Shown: positions 26,262 to 35,005, counted from the stretch's first letter. The stretch is DNA of 64,000 nt from Bacteroidia bacterium (GCA_016787895.1 JAEUTN010000016.1:46733-110732); one strand, 5' to 3'. A program made the numbers and translations. Notes: generated by a model from the letters alone, not told the origin.

Positions 26262-26911
26262 TGAATAACAGTATGAGAGATTCTTACGAACGATTGATCA
26301 TTGGCAATAAAAAATTTGCCATGGAAAAACGCTTTGATGACCCGGAGTATTTTAAAAAACTCTCTCTGGGCCAAACACCTGATTACCTATGGATAGGTTG
26401 CAGCGATAGCCGCGTACCTGCCAATGAAGTAACAAATACTTCAAGCGGTGAAATATTTGTACACCGTAACATTGCCAACGTGGTGGTTCATACCGATTTG
26501 AACGTGATGAGCGTTGTGGAATACGCTGTAAATGTGCTGGGTGTAAAACACATCATTGTATGCGGCCATTATGGTTGTGGTGGCATCAGAGCGGCCATGG
26601 GACACAAATCCTTTGGTATTGTTGACAAGTGGTTACGGCACATCAAGGACGTGTATTTTAAACACCATAAGGAACTGGATGCCATTGCCGATTTGGACAA
26701 ACGTGCTGATCGATTAACCGAGTTAAACGTTATTGAACAGGTGCGTAACCTGGCCAAAACCAAAATTATTCAAAGGGCCTGGTTCGATAAAAAACCAATA
26801 GAAATTCATGGCTGGGTATATGGTTTAAACAGCGGGTTAATTACCGAACTGAATGTTGAGCACGATGCCAAAGAAGACATTGAAGACATTTATCGTTACG
26901 AGTTTGATTGA
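26261..26911 (+). CDS. Beta-class carbonic anhydrase
   Basis: Interconverts CO2 and bicarbonate in the cytoplasm. 216 residues with zinc ligands C47 (IGCSDSRVPANE), H103 and C106 (CGHYGCGGIRAAM) and the catalytic dyad D49-R51, all intact. The sequence resembles the E. coli Can subgroup (FVHRNIANVV; LRHIKDV; IEIHGWVYGL). One-base overlap with SulP2 indicates co-translation. With dabA upstream it would balance the cytoplasmic bicarbonate pool. An intrinsic terminator follows 33 bases after the stop. Confidence 0.96.
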   Translation: MNNSMRDSYERLIIGNKKFAMEKRFDDPEYFKKLSLGQTPDYLWIGCSDSRVPANEVTNTSSGEIFVHRNIANVVVHTDLNVMSVVEYAVNVLGVKHIIVCGHYGCGGIRAAMGHKSFGIVDKWLRHIKDVYFKHHKELDAIADLDKRADRLTELNVIEQVRNLAKTKIIQRAWFDKKPIEIHGWVYGLNSGLITELNVEHDAKEDIEDIYRYEFD

Positions 26912-26944
26912 GTGGATATTAAATTATAGTTCTGAGCCCTTTGA

Positions 26945-26974
26945 AACCAAATCTTTCCTAGATTTGGTTTTTTT
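26945..26974 (+). terminator. Terminator of the carbonic anhydrase unit, doubling as -7 box of the next gene
   Basis: AACCAAATCT (26945-26954), 5-base loop, AGATTTGGTT (26960-26969) and seven Ts: a perfect 10-bp stem. The 3' half contains TAGATTTG (26959-26966), an exact TAnnTTTG box, and ATG of the SDR follows 8 bases later. TTTG at 26940 is 15 bases upstream, shorter than usual. Confidence 0.75.
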
Positions 26975-27745
26975 ATGAAAACGATACTTATCACCGGAAG
27001 CAGCAGCGGCATTGGCCTGGGCATTGCCAGAGAATTTGCAAAAACAAAACAGTACAACCTGGTATTGAACGGCCTGGAAGCCAACGGACCCCAGATAGCA
27101 GCCGATTTGGCCAAGGAGTTTGGAATAAAGACGATTTTTTCTCCTGCCAACATGCTAAAACCGGCTGAGTTAAGAGACATGGTGAAAACCGCCGTCGACA
27201 CCTTCGGTTCCGTTGATGTATTGGTAAACAATGCCGGCATACAGCACGTGTCGCCCATTGAAGATTTTCCTGACGAAAAATGGGATGCCATTATAGGCAT
27301 CAATTTAACTTCTGCTTTTCATTTGAGCAAAGCGGTTTGGCCGGGCATGAAAGCTAAAAAATTCGGACGCATCATCAATATTGCCTCGGCTCACGGCCTG
27401 GTGGCTTCAGAATTTAAAAGCGCCTATGTGGCCAGCAAACACGGCATTGTGGGTTTCACAAAAACTCTGGCTTTAGAAGGTGCTCCATATGGCATTACCT
27501 GCAATGCCATTTGTCCCGGATATGTAAAAACCCCTTTGGTGGAAAAACAAATTGCCGATCAGGCCAAAGCCCACCAATTGAGCGAGAGTGAAGTCATCAG
27601 TAAGGTGATGCTCTACAAACAAGCCGTAAAAGAATTTGTGAGTGTGGAATCCCTGGGTCAATTAGCGCTTTTTCTTGCTTCTGAGCAGGCCAATACCCTT
27701 ACCGGCGCTTCTATTCCAGTGGATGGGGGCTGGAACGCGCAGTGA
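26975..27745 (+). CDS. bdhA: Short-chain dehydrogenase, D-3-hydroxybutyrate dehydrogenase-like
   Basis: NAD-dependent SDR of 256 residues. TGSSSGIGLGIA is the nucleotide-binding glycine motif, NNAGIQ the structural NNAG, and the catalytic Ser-Tyr-Lys are in IASAHGLVAS, SAYVASKHGIV. The downstream NAICPGYVKTPLVEKQI and KEFVSVESLG are typical of 3-hydroxybutyrate dehydrogenases, which oxidise D-3-hydroxybutyrate to acetoacetate in ketone body/PHB use. It may belong with fatty acid metabolism together with the 3-hydroxyacyl-CoA dehydrogenase 9 kb away, but there is no direct operon link. The ATG is 8 bases after the -7 box in the preceding terminator. Confidence 0.87.
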   Translation: MKTILITGSSSGIGLGIAREFAKTKQYNLVLNGLEANGPQIAADLAKEFGIKTIFSPANMLKPAELRDMVKTAVDTFGSVDVLVNNAGIQHVSPIEDFPDEKWDAIIGINLTSAFHLSKAVWPGMKAKKFGRIINIASAHGLVASEFKSAYVASKHGIVGFTKTLALEGAPYGITCNAICPGYVKTPLVEKQIADQAKAHQLSESEVISKVMLYKQAVKEFVSVESLGQLALFLASEQANTLTGASIPVDGGWNAQ

Positions 27746-27845
27746 GTTGGCACATTTAGTAATACCATTTGTTTCAAGGGTTAAATCGTTTTTGTATTTG
27801 TAAGTCAGCAAGTCCCAAAAATCAGCGCCAGGGATGCGGAGGGTT

Positions 27846-27975
27846 TAGCTCTTTTTTGTTGACGGCGCAGCCTCAACAAAAAAAGCCGAGCGGACAGCGA
27901 GCCCGTAGCAGCCCGACCCTGAATCGGAAAACATCCGATGTGTTTTATTTTGTTTTCTGATTCAGGGGGGCGCCC
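27846..27975 (+). repeat. Composite palindromic intergenic repeat
   Basis: The 318-base gap after the SDR holds no gene. TTTTTTGTTGA (27852-27862) pairs with TCAACAAAAAA (27873-27883) around a 10-base GC-rich loop. A second inverted repeat pairs CCCTGAATCGGAAAACA (27917-27933) with TGTTTTCTGATTCAGGG (27951-27967) at 16 of 17 positions, with an inner ATCGGA/TCCGAT hairpin. Between them is a GC-rich bridge (GAGCGGACAGCGAGCCCGTA), and GGGCGCCC ends the unit. Similar composite palindromes occur between genes in other Bacteroidota; it may also serve as a bidirectional terminator. Confidence 0.7.
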
Positions 27976-28041
27976 AAAAAAAGACATACAAATTTTAACA
28001 AGCTTTCAATTCAGTGTAAAAGCAGCCCAAGGATATGTTTC

Positions 28042-28049
28042 TACCTTTG
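28042..28049 (+). promoter_or_regulatory. -7 box of the ABC exporter gene
   Basis: TACCTTTG, exact consensus, 14 bases before ATG 28064. No -33 TTG at the expected distance. Confidence 0.5.
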
Positions 28050-28063
28050 CATATTCTTAATCC

Positions 28064-29854
28064 ATGAAACTACTTTTCCATTATATAAAACAGCACAAAC
28101 CCTTGCTGGCCCTGGCTTTGGTTTTGGCCGCCATCAACCAGAGTTTTGCCCTCTGCGATTCCATCATCACCGGGCAGCTCATCAACCGTTTTGGCGCACC
28201 CCACAACGAAATCAACAGCAATTATTTTTGGTTTCCTGGTGCCGACTTCAGCGCCTTTGCCAAAATGGTGTCGGCGTTTTTATTACTCTCGATCGGAGCC
28301 GCTCTTCTTTCGCGCATTGCCAAAAATTTTCAGGATTATTTTACCAACATCATCATACAACGCACCGGAGCGCAGATGTACAGTGATGGCATAAAAAAAG
28401 CCCTATCCCTGCCCTACAAGGATTTTGAAGACCAGCGCAGCGGAGAAACCCTGGGCAAATTGCAAAAAGTTAAATCGGATACGGAAAAGTTCATTAATCT
28501 GATTATCGGTTTAATTTTTCAATCCATCGTTGGCATTGTGTTTGTGTTTGTTTACGCCATCAACATCCATTGGTTATTAGGCCCCTTGTTTCTAGCTACC
28601 GTGCCTGTGATTTCAACCGTTAGTTCCTTTCTGGGTAAAAAAATAAAAAAGATTTCAAGGGAAATTATGGGCGAAACCACCGCCCTGGCCGGCGCCACTA
28701 CCGAATCCCTGCGCAACATTGAATTGGTAAAAAGTTTGGGTTTAATTGAACAGGAAGAAAAACGCCTGAACACCACCACTCAAAAAATTCTGGGGCTTGA
28801 ATTAAAAAAGGTAAGGTTTGTACGCTCCTTAAGTTTTATTCAGGGCAGTACCGTGCATTTTGTGAGAACGGTACTCGTGTTTTGTTTGTATTGTTTTGTG
28901 TTTAATGGAATTATAAAAGTGGGCGACCTCATCACCCTGATGTTTTTTTCCTTCTTTATTTTTAACCCCATGCAGGAGTTGGGTAATATGATTACGGTAT
29001 ACAACGAAACCCGGGCCAGTATGGACCATTTTGAAAAACTAATGTCCTCTGAATCGGAATCCGTACCCGAAAGCCCATCCAAACTGGGTGAGATCGAAGA
29101 GTTGCGGTTTAAAAACGTGTCGTTCGGACATAAAAGTTCCAATGGCTATGCGGTAAAAGATGTGGAGTTACACATCAAAAAGGGCGACACCGTGGCTTTT
29201 GTAGGGCCCAGCGGCAGCGGGAAAACCACTTTGGTTAAATTAATATTGGGTTTGTACAAACCCAACGAAGGACAGATTTTTTACAACAACATCAATTCCA
29301 CCGACATTAACATGACGGAGCTGAGAAGGCAGTTGGGTTTAGTGTCGCAAGATTCCCAATTGTTCAGCGGAACCATTCGCGACAATTTGTTGTTTGTAAA
29401 ACCCAAAGCAACACACGAAGAGCTGATGAACGCCCTCAACAAAGCCGCTTGCGGAGGCATACTCAAACGCGCCGAAAAAGGCCTGGACAGTACGATTGGT
29501 GAAGGCGGTATCAAACTCAGCGGGGGTGAAAAACAACGTTTGTCCATTGCCCGTGCTTTGTTGCGCAACCCACGTTTGTTGATTTTTGATGAGGCCACTT
29601 CGGCCCTTGACTCGCTTACCGAAGAAGACATCACCAGCACCATACGCGAATTAAGTTTAAGTAAAAATCAAATTACTATCCTCATTGCCCATCGCCTTTC
29701 GACCATTATGCACGCTGACAAAATTTTTGTGATGGAGCAAGGAAGAATCATCGAAAGTGGAAAACACGAAGACCTCGTAGCCGAAAAAGGACTTTATTAC
29801 GCCATGTGGAGGCAACAGATTGGGGAGAGGAAGGCAGCTTTCAGTCAGCAGTAA
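28064..29854 (+). CDS. ABC exporter (fused membrane and ATPase domains)
   Basis: 596 residues: six-helix transmembrane domain (about 1-320) and C-terminal ATPase (about 350-590). Walker A is GPSGSGKTTLVKL (near residue 380), Q-loop LGLVSQDSQLFSG, signature LSGGEKQRLSIARALL, Walker B LLIFDEATSALD, and the switch His in LIAHRLSTI. A half-transporter of this form works as a homodimer, exporting lipids, peptides or drugs; the substrate is not evident. Preceded by the palindromic repeat and followed by a gene-free stretch, so monocistronic. Confidence 0.93.
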   Translation: MKLLFHYIKQHKPLLALALVLAAINQSFALCDSIITGQLINRFGAPHNEINSNYFWFPGADFSAFAKMVSAFLLLSIGAALLSRIAKNFQDYFTNIIIQRTGAQMYSDGIKKALSLPYKDFEDQRSGETLGKLQKVKSDTEKFINLIIGLIFQSIVGIVFVFVYAINIHWLLGPLFLATVPVISTVSSFLGKKIKKISREIMGETTALAGATTESLRNIELVKSLGLIEQEEKRLNTTTQKILGLELKKVRFVRSLSFIQGSTVHFVRTVLVFCLYCFVFNGIIKVGDLITLMFFSFFIFNPMQELGNMITVYNETRASMDHFEKLMSSESESVPESPSKLGEIEELRFKNVSFGHKSSNGYAVKDVELHIKKGDTVAFVGPSGSGKTTLVKLILGLYKPNEGQIFYNNINSTDINMTELRRQLGLVSQDSQLFSGTIRDNLLFVKPKATHEELMNALNKAACGGILKRAEKGLDSTIGEGGIKLSGGEKQRLSIARALLRNPRLLIFDEATSALDSLTEEDITSTIRELSLSKNQITILIAHRLSTIMHADKIFVMEQGRIIESGKHEDLVAEKGLYYAMWRQQIGERKAAFSQQ

Positions 29855-30178
29855 GCAGTCGGCAGTTCGAAATTTCACTACTAACCTGTCCCCGTCCGAA
29901 CCGGCACGGGCGGGCGCTGAAGCGCTGGCTCTTGCTTCGGCAGGCGGGGGCACTAAGCGCACTAAGTTTCACTAAGAAAAACACACTTTGTGTAACACCA
30001 TCCTTTACTCTGTGTAATCTGTGGTTAAAGAAGTCTACGGCAAAGAACCTTATAGACCTTCAACCTTCTATACCCTGAACCCTATTCGTGAAATCTTGCC
30101 TCTATCAGTGTCATTGGTGGAATTCGTGGCTTTCAACAACTCAAAAGCATAAATCCAAATGGGGGTTTCTTATGGTCT
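29855..30178. repeat. Gene-free stretch with degenerate short-period repeats
   Basis: No supported ORF. The first part carries CAGT-rich text (CAGTCAGCAGTAAGCAGTCG). From 29951 a degenerate series follows with ACTAAG and TGTGTAA words: CACTAAGCGCACTAAG, TTTCACTAAG, then CACTTTGTGTAAC, CTCTGTGTAATCTGTGG. This type of degenerate repetition is seen in intergenic DNA of many environmental genomes, without known function. Between them is a GC-rich patch at about 29890-29950. Confidence 0.5.
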
Positions 30179-30212
30179 GGCAAAAAAAAAAGCCCGGCAA
30201 TGCCGAGCCTTC
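30179..30212 (-). terminator. Intrinsic terminator of the Cys/His-rich membrane protein gene
   Basis: On the minus strand AAGGCTCGGC, loop ATT, then GCCGGGCTT, with two G-T pairs, followed by a run of ten Ts. It begins about 20 bases after the stop codon. Confidence 0.85.
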
Positions 30213-30230
30213 ATATCGATCTAAATTGAA

Positions 30231-30557
30231 TTAGTGTGCCGGTGCGGGTTCGCTGGCAGGTTTGGCAAGTGAGTCGTTCGCAGGTGCTGCGGTTTCAGCA
30301 GCGGCCCCATGATGTTGGTGTTCTTCATGCTTGCCTTGATTTTCATGCTGGGGGTGTTTCGTATGGTCGCCATTTTCACAGGCTTCCATACATTCTTTGG
30401 AACAATCTTCCTTGCACTCGCATTTGCCGTGGTGGGCCTTTGGGTCGCAAAGACTCAAAAACATCAAAATAACTACTACTGTTACAGAGGCAAGAATAAA
30501 GGGTACCGTAAAGGCTACCGGTTTTTTTTCGTTGGATGAATGCTCGCTATGGCTCAT
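30231..30557 (-). CDS. Single-pass membrane protein with Cys/His-rich, probably metal-binding tail
   Basis: 108 residues. One transmembrane helix (about 14-34, FTVPFILASVTVVVILMFLS), then a cysteine cluster CECKEDCSKECMEAC (about 43-57), a histidine-rich segment (HTKHPQHENQGKHEEHQHH) and an Ala/Pro-rich end. The cluster spacing (C-x-C-x3-C-x3-C-x3-C) and histidines suggest copper, zinc or nickel binding in the periplasm. The family is not recognised. The gene is alone between a repeat region and a T9SS cargo gene, and has its own terminator. Confidence 0.75.
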   Translation of the reverse strand: MSHSEHSSNEKKPVAFTVPFILASVTVVVILMFLSLCDPKAHHGKCECKEDCSKECMEACENGDHTKHPQHENQGKHEEHQHHGAAAETAAPANDSLAKPASEPAPAH

Positions 30558-30633
30558 AATGGGGTTTTATTTGAATATTCTGCCACGAATTTAACAGTTA
30601 ATTTATGGAAACAAAAATATTTTGGCCAAGCCC

Positions 30634-31719
30634 TTATTCCTTAACAATACGCAAACTAGTGGTTGTTGCAGCCCCCGGGATGTTAAGAAAATACACTCCT
30701 TTTTCAAGTCCACTCAGGTCGATACTTTGCTCTGTAGCCATGGATTTGAAGAAGCCTGATAGCACTTTCTTTCCATCCAGGGAATACACTTCAAAATTTT
30801 TAGGCTCTTGAAACAATCCTGTCACCTGTAGTTTATCTTTTACAGGGTTCGGGTAAAGCCCAATGTTGGTTTCCTCAAGTTCAGGTCCGATTGAAACCGG
30901 ATTGGCCATGATGCGGTGATACCCTCTGTACCTCACCTGGGTAATTGTGAACACATCGTTTACCAAAGAACCTGTGACTTCGAGAAAAGGAATTTTGCTG
31001 TTCAAACTCATCCATTGGTAACTGCGCTGAAAATTAGGGAACCCGAAAGGTACAGTGATAGGTCCAATGCTGGTTTTTATGGTGTCCATGGCGTACTGCG
31101 TGGTGATCAGGCGCAAACAACTCACTGTATCGTAAGGTGTAATTACTGTTCCCCAACCGTCGACCCTGGTGGTTCTATACCCCCCTTTTGAATAAGTGAT
31201 GGGCAAAAGGGAATTGCTAACGGTGGAGAATTTAAACGTGGTGCTATCGTATTGAGGATAGGTCATGGGAAATTTGTACAACTCATCCTTATCAGAATAA
31301 TAAGAAGGCACCGGAACCGAAGAAAAGGTCATACCTACCCCATCTGCAATAAACGCGTTCACAGGGGAGGTTTGTTTTTTATAAAAGTTGTAATAATTGG
31401 TAATTGAAATGGGGCCTGCACCCAGGGTATCGGCAATTTTTTCACCATAGGCGTTTAAGGCCAAAAAATAAAAGGCATAGGGTGTTTGAAGCGCGTTTTT
31501 AAAATTCCTCACACCTTCGTTCAAGGAAACAAGGGTGGAAAAATCCCAGGTGTAATTCACACCGGTTTGGGTGTAATTGCCCAAAGAATTGGGGCTGGCA
31601 TTGGTGTAGCGCAGGGTGTCGTTATTGCCCGGCATATTGGAATTGCTGAGCGTGATGGGACTTTGAGCCGATACGTTTAGTGTAAAGACTGAGGCTAAAA
31701 TAAGTATGTGTTTAATCAT
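30634..31719 (-). CDS. T9SS type A secreted protein
   Basis: 361 residues from ATG 31719 (MIKHILILASVFTLNVSAQ, signal peptide); an upstream in-frame start would add eight residues before the signal peptide and is less likely. The body (about 20-285) is an unassigned beta-rich domain containing YTWDFSTL and the repeated aromatic pattern FKFSTVSNSLLPITY. The last 75 residues (IGLYPNPVKDKLQVTGLF, VYSLDGKKVLSGFF, KGVYFLNIPG, LRIVKE) are a type A sorting domain. Function of the body unknown. Divergent from the BamA/TamA-like gene. Confidence 0.85.
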   Translation of the reverse strand: MIKHILILASVFTLNVSAQSPITLSNSNMPGNNDTLRYTNASPNSLGNYTQTGVNYTWDFSTLVSLNEGVRNFKNALQTPYAFYFLALNAYGEKIADTLGAGPISITNYYNFYKKQTSPVNAFIADGVGMTFSSVPVPSYYSDKDELYKFPMTYPQYDSTTFKFSTVSNSLLPITYSKGGYRTTRVDGWGTVITPYDTVSCLRLITTQYAMDTIKTSIGPITVPFGFPNFQRSYQWMSLNSKIPFLEVTGSLVNDVFTITQVRYRGYHRIMANPVSIGPELEETNIGLYPNPVKDKLQVTGLFQEPKNFEVYSLDGKKVLSGFFKSMATEQSIDLSGLEKGVYFLNIPGAATTTSLRIVKE

Positions 31720-31788
31720 TGGCTTTTGTGTTATTTTTGACACCGTATACGCTAAGGTATTACTTCTGCGTTAATTCTATAGCCTTAT

Positions 31789-33522
31789 TTGAAAAAAGTT
31801 GAACAATACCTTATTCTTCTCTGTTTTATCGCTTTTTCACTAAAAGCCCAGGACTGGCAACTGCGTATTTTTTCTGAAAAGGGAAGCCCCGTTGCCAAAC
31901 TCAATTACAAAAAAAAACACCCCGGAAAAGAAGCGGCTTACAAAGAACTGGCGAATGTGATCAGCAGCCTGCAGTACCGTGGCTATTTGCTGGCTGAGGC
32001 CGACAGTATTTGGGAAGATGGCCTGAACCTGAACGCAAGAATCAAAGAGCAAGCCATGTATACTTTTGCGCATTTGAAACTCGGTAATGTGAACCCCGTT
32101 ATTGCTTCCAAAGCGGGCATCAGTGAAAAGCTGTATACCGGAAAACCCTTTAATTACAGGGAACTGGCCAGGGGCATTGAAAAAATACTGGTGTATTACG
32201 AAAATAACGGTTACCCCTTTGCCACCGTTAAAATTGATAGTGTGCAGATTAACGATAAAACCATCAGCGGGGTTTTAATGGTCACAAAAAACAAATTGTT
32301 CAGAATTGATTCCATCAAAATTGAAGGCAACTCAAGGGTAAAACGAAGCTTTTTGTACCGGTATTTGTCCATTCAGGAAGGCATGCCTTATAACGAAGAG
32401 GTACTGCGGAAAATTTCAAGGAACTTAAAACAACTGCCGTTTTTAAAAGAAACCAAACCTCAAATTGTAAGGCTCAGCGATAAAACCAATCGATTGTATT
32501 TGTACCTCGATAAAAAAAACGCCTCCCAGTTTGATGGTATTGTGGGCATATTACCCGATGCCAATACGGGTAAAACCGTAATTACCGGTGATGTAAAATT
32601 AAAAGTGGTGAACGGGATATTCAGGAACGGAGAAACCTTTGACCTGCAATGGCGGCGCTTGCAAAACCAAACCCAGGATTTCGCCGGACGACTGATCTAT
32701 CCATACATTGCGGGAACGCCCATCGGGGCCGATTATTACCTGAAGATTTACAGAAAAGATTCCTCCTTTGTTGATATCAACAACAGCATTGCCCTGCATT
32801 ATTATTTCAAAGGGCTCAATTATTTAAAACTGGGCTACAAACAACGGAATTCCAACCTTATTTCCACCAGCAATTTAACCTACATCAACACCTTGCCGGA
32901 GTATGCCGATGTGGTAACAAAAGCCTATGGGTTGGGTGTGTTTTATGAGGACCTCAACTACCGTTTTAATCCACATAAGGGTGTTTCACTAAACCTGAAC
33001 GGACAAACCGGCAACCGGGTGATTAACAAAAACCCCAACATAGCCGATGCGGTTTACAAGGATTTGGAATTAAAAACCCTGCAATACCAATTCGAAGGCC
33101 ATTTTGCAGCCTACCTTAAATTGTATAAAAACCATGTTTTAAAATTAGGACTTCAGGGCGCTTCGGTTTTTGGCAGCTCCACCATTTTCAGAAATGAATT
33201 GTTTCGTATAGGCGGTTTACGAACCCTTAGAGGTTTTGATGAAGAAAGCATTTATGCCTCTACCTACGTTATTCCCACCATTGAATACCGGTATTTGTTT
33301 GCCGAAAACTCCAACCTGCTGTTGTTTACCGAAGGGGCCTGGTATGAAAACGTGAGCAATGGGGCCTACCTCAGCGATACTCCTTTCAGTTTTGGAGCCG
33401 GTGTGAACTTTGAAACCAAAGCCGGCATACTCACTATGACCTACGCTTTGGGCAGTCAACTCAACAACCCCATCGATTTACGAAATGGCAAGATACATTT
33501 CGGCTTGATTGCTCTGTTCTAA
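31789..33522 (+). CDS. BamA/TamA-like outer-membrane assembly protein
   Basis: 577 residues with a signal peptide (LILLCFIAFSLKAQ) and Omp85 layout: POTRA-like modules at about 35-230 (YRGYLLAEADSIW; KIEGNSRVKRSFLYRYLSIQ; MPYNEEVLRKI) and a C-terminal 16-strand barrel (about 240-577) with the family motif RIGGLRTLRGFDEES and terminal ITYALGSQ-like strands ending HFGLIALF. Shorter than BamA (fewer POTRA domains), nearer TamA or other Omp85 members that insert proteins into the outer membrane. The start is TTG 31789; no ATG precedes the signal peptide. Confidence 0.83.
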   Translation: MKKVEQYLILLCFIAFSLKAQDWQLRIFSEKGSPVAKLNYKKKHPGKEAAYKELANVISSLQYRGYLLAEADSIWEDGLNLNARIKEQAMYTFAHLKLGNVNPVIASKAGISEKLYTGKPFNYRELARGIEKILVYYENNGYPFATVKIDSVQINDKTISGVLMVTKNKLFRIDSIKIEGNSRVKRSFLYRYLSIQEGMPYNEEVLRKISRNLKQLPFLKETKPQIVRLSDKTNRLYLYLDKKNASQFDGIVGILPDANTGKTVITGDVKLKVVNGIFRNGETFDLQWRRLQNQTQDFAGRLIYPYIAGTPIGADYYLKIYRKDSSFVDINNSIALHYYFKGLNYLKLGYKQRNSNLISTSNLTYINTLPEYADVVTKAYGLGVFYEDLNYRFNPHKGVSLNLNGQTGNRVINKNPNIADAVYKDLELKTLQYQFEGHFAAYLKLYKNHVLKLGLQGASVFGSSTIFRNELFRIGGLRTLRGFDEESIYASTYVIPTIEYRYLFAENSNLLLFTEGAWYENVSNGAYLSDTPFSFGAGVNFETKAGILTMTYALGSQLNNPIDLRNGKIHFGLIALF

Positions 33523-33535
33523 GACCCCTTTTTGT

Positions 33536-33543
33536 TATATTTG
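33536..33543 (+). promoter_or_regulatory. -7 box for the first choice-of-anchor-B gene
   Basis: TATATTTG, exact match, 15 bases before ATG 33559. It overlaps an alternative upstream start of the open frame and so supports ATG 33559. Confidence 0.55.
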
Positions 33544-33558
33544 TGTAAAGGCTTTTCT

Positions 33559-34995
33559 ATGAAACACGTTTTGCTTCTGGTTCTGAATTTTTTGATTCTC
33601 TCTCTTAACGCGCAAACCTATAACAGCTATAACGTTAGCCTGCTTGGTCATCTTAATCCCAATGGAGGTACTGTAACCCCCGGATGGGCCGGCAACTATT
33701 ACTCGGGCTGCTGGGGTTGGCATCAAACCAGTTCCAACAGAGAATACGCCATTGTTGGAGGCAGCAATGGCACGTACTTTATTGATGTTACGGTACCTAC
33801 CTCACCCAGCGTGAGTGCCTTTGTTCCCGGCAAAACCGGCTGTACCTGGAGGGAAATAAAAACCTATCAGAATTATTGTTATGTGGTAAGCGACGATGGA
33901 GGTGCCAATACCTTTCAGATCATGGACATGAGTACCCTGCCTTCGAGTGTAACCCTTGTGCATAACGATTCAACCATACTCAAGCGGGGGCATACCATTT
34001 GGATCGATCAAAACAAAATGTATATCGGTGGTTTTACCAAAAAAACCAGTCCTTCAAGTGAAACTACCTTTCCCATGGCGGTTTTTAGTTTGGCCACGCC
34101 TACCTTACCTGTATTGTTAAGGGAACTCTCCCAGGACATCAGCCCTTCGGTGATTAATTACGTGCACGACATGTATGTGCGGAACGACACGGTTTATGCT
34201 TCAACCGCTTACCAGGGTTTACAAATATTAAAGTTCAACTCCGGCAACAACACCTTTTCCATGCTTGGAACCTATCAGAATTACACCGGTTCTGCATACA
34301 ACCATTCCAGTTTCCTGACCCAAAACGGCAAACACCTGATCTTTTGTGATGAAGTACCCAACGGGCTTCCAATTCGTTTAGTGAACGTTGAGAATTTTGC
34401 AAACATACAACCTGAACAAACCTTTAACCCCTACATTGGCACAACACCTCATAACCCTTATGTTTTGGGTAATGATTTTGCTGTGGTGGCCTGTTATCAC
34501 GATGGTTTGATGATATACAACATTTCCAACCCAACAGCTGTTTCTCTGGCCGGGTATTTTGACACCTATCCGCAAGGCGGACACTTTCAAAACCAATACG
34601 GGGGGTATGTTGGCAATTGGGGCGCTTACCCTTTTCTGCCAAGCGGTATAGTAATTGCCAGCGATATGCAGAATGGGGTGTTTGTGCTGGATGTTACGGC
34701 TGCCTTCAATTCAACAGTAACAGTACCTGTTGGACTGAATGAATTAAATCAGTCAGATTCCAGACTTTTAGTTTATCCTAACCCGGCCCGTAATCTGGTT
34801 AAAATTCAGAACAATGATGCTCAATCGGCGCGGCTGGAAATTTTAAACCTGCTCGGTGAAGTGGTATTCACCGCAGATTATTCGGGTCCTATTGATGAAA
34901 CACTGGATCTGCAATCCTTTCCAAACGGTTGTTTCCTGATTCGATACACCAGTGGATTTAACTCGCAGTTTGAACAACTCATTATCTCTCATTAA
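33559..34995 (+). CDS. Choice-of-anchor B family T9SS protein (first of tandem pair)
   Basis: 478 residues from ATG 33559, signal peptide MKHVLLLVLNFLILSLNAQ. The body has LVIVD-like beta-propeller repeats: GCWGWHQTSSNREYAIVGGS, WREIKTYQNYCYVVSDD, RGHTIWIDQNKMYIGG, VHDMYVRNDTVYASTAYQG, HSSFLTQNGKHLIFCDE, TPHNPYVLGNDFAVVACYHDG. It ends in a type A T9SS sorting domain (LLVYPNPARNLVKIQNN to GCFLIRYTSG). Surface protein of unknown ligand; the family is widespread in Bacteroidota and marine bacteria. The next gene is a paralogue beginning 10 bases downstream, so they are co-transcribed. Confidence 0.88.
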   Translation: MKHVLLLVLNFLILSLNAQTYNSYNVSLLGHLNPNGGTVTPGWAGNYYSGCWGWHQTSSNREYAIVGGSNGTYFIDVTVPTSPSVSAFVPGKTGCTWREIKTYQNYCYVVSDDGGANTFQIMDMSTLPSSVTLVHNDSTILKRGHTIWIDQNKMYIGGFTKKTSPSSETTFPMAVFSLATPTLPVLLRELSQDISPSVINYVHDMYVRNDTVYASTAYQGLQILKFNSGNNTFSMLGTYQNYTGSAYNHSSFLTQNGKHLIFCDEVPNGLPIRLVNVENFANIQPEQTFNPYIGTTPHNPYVLGNDFAVVACYHDGLMIYNISNPTAVSLAGYFDTYPQGGHFQNQYGGYVGNWGAYPFLPSGIVIASDMQNGVFVLDVTAAFNSTVTVPVGLNELNQSDSRLLVYPNPARNLVKIQNNDAQSARLEILNLLGEVVFTADYSGPIDETLDLQSFPNGCFLIRYTSGFNSQFEQLIISH

Positions 34996-35005
34996 GCAAT
35001 CAACC

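Noticed and set aside
27769..27987. Small ORFs on both strands after the SDR gene
   Set aside because: They run through the composite palindrome and have no start signals.
29806..30078. 90-codon frame downstream of the ABC exporter
   Set aside because: It overlaps the exporter 3' end and then reads through degenerate repeats; no coding pattern.
34952..35005. N-terminal extension of the second choice-of-anchor-B protein
   Set aside because: It would overlap the preceding gene and place 18 residues before a good signal peptide; ATG 35006 is preferred.
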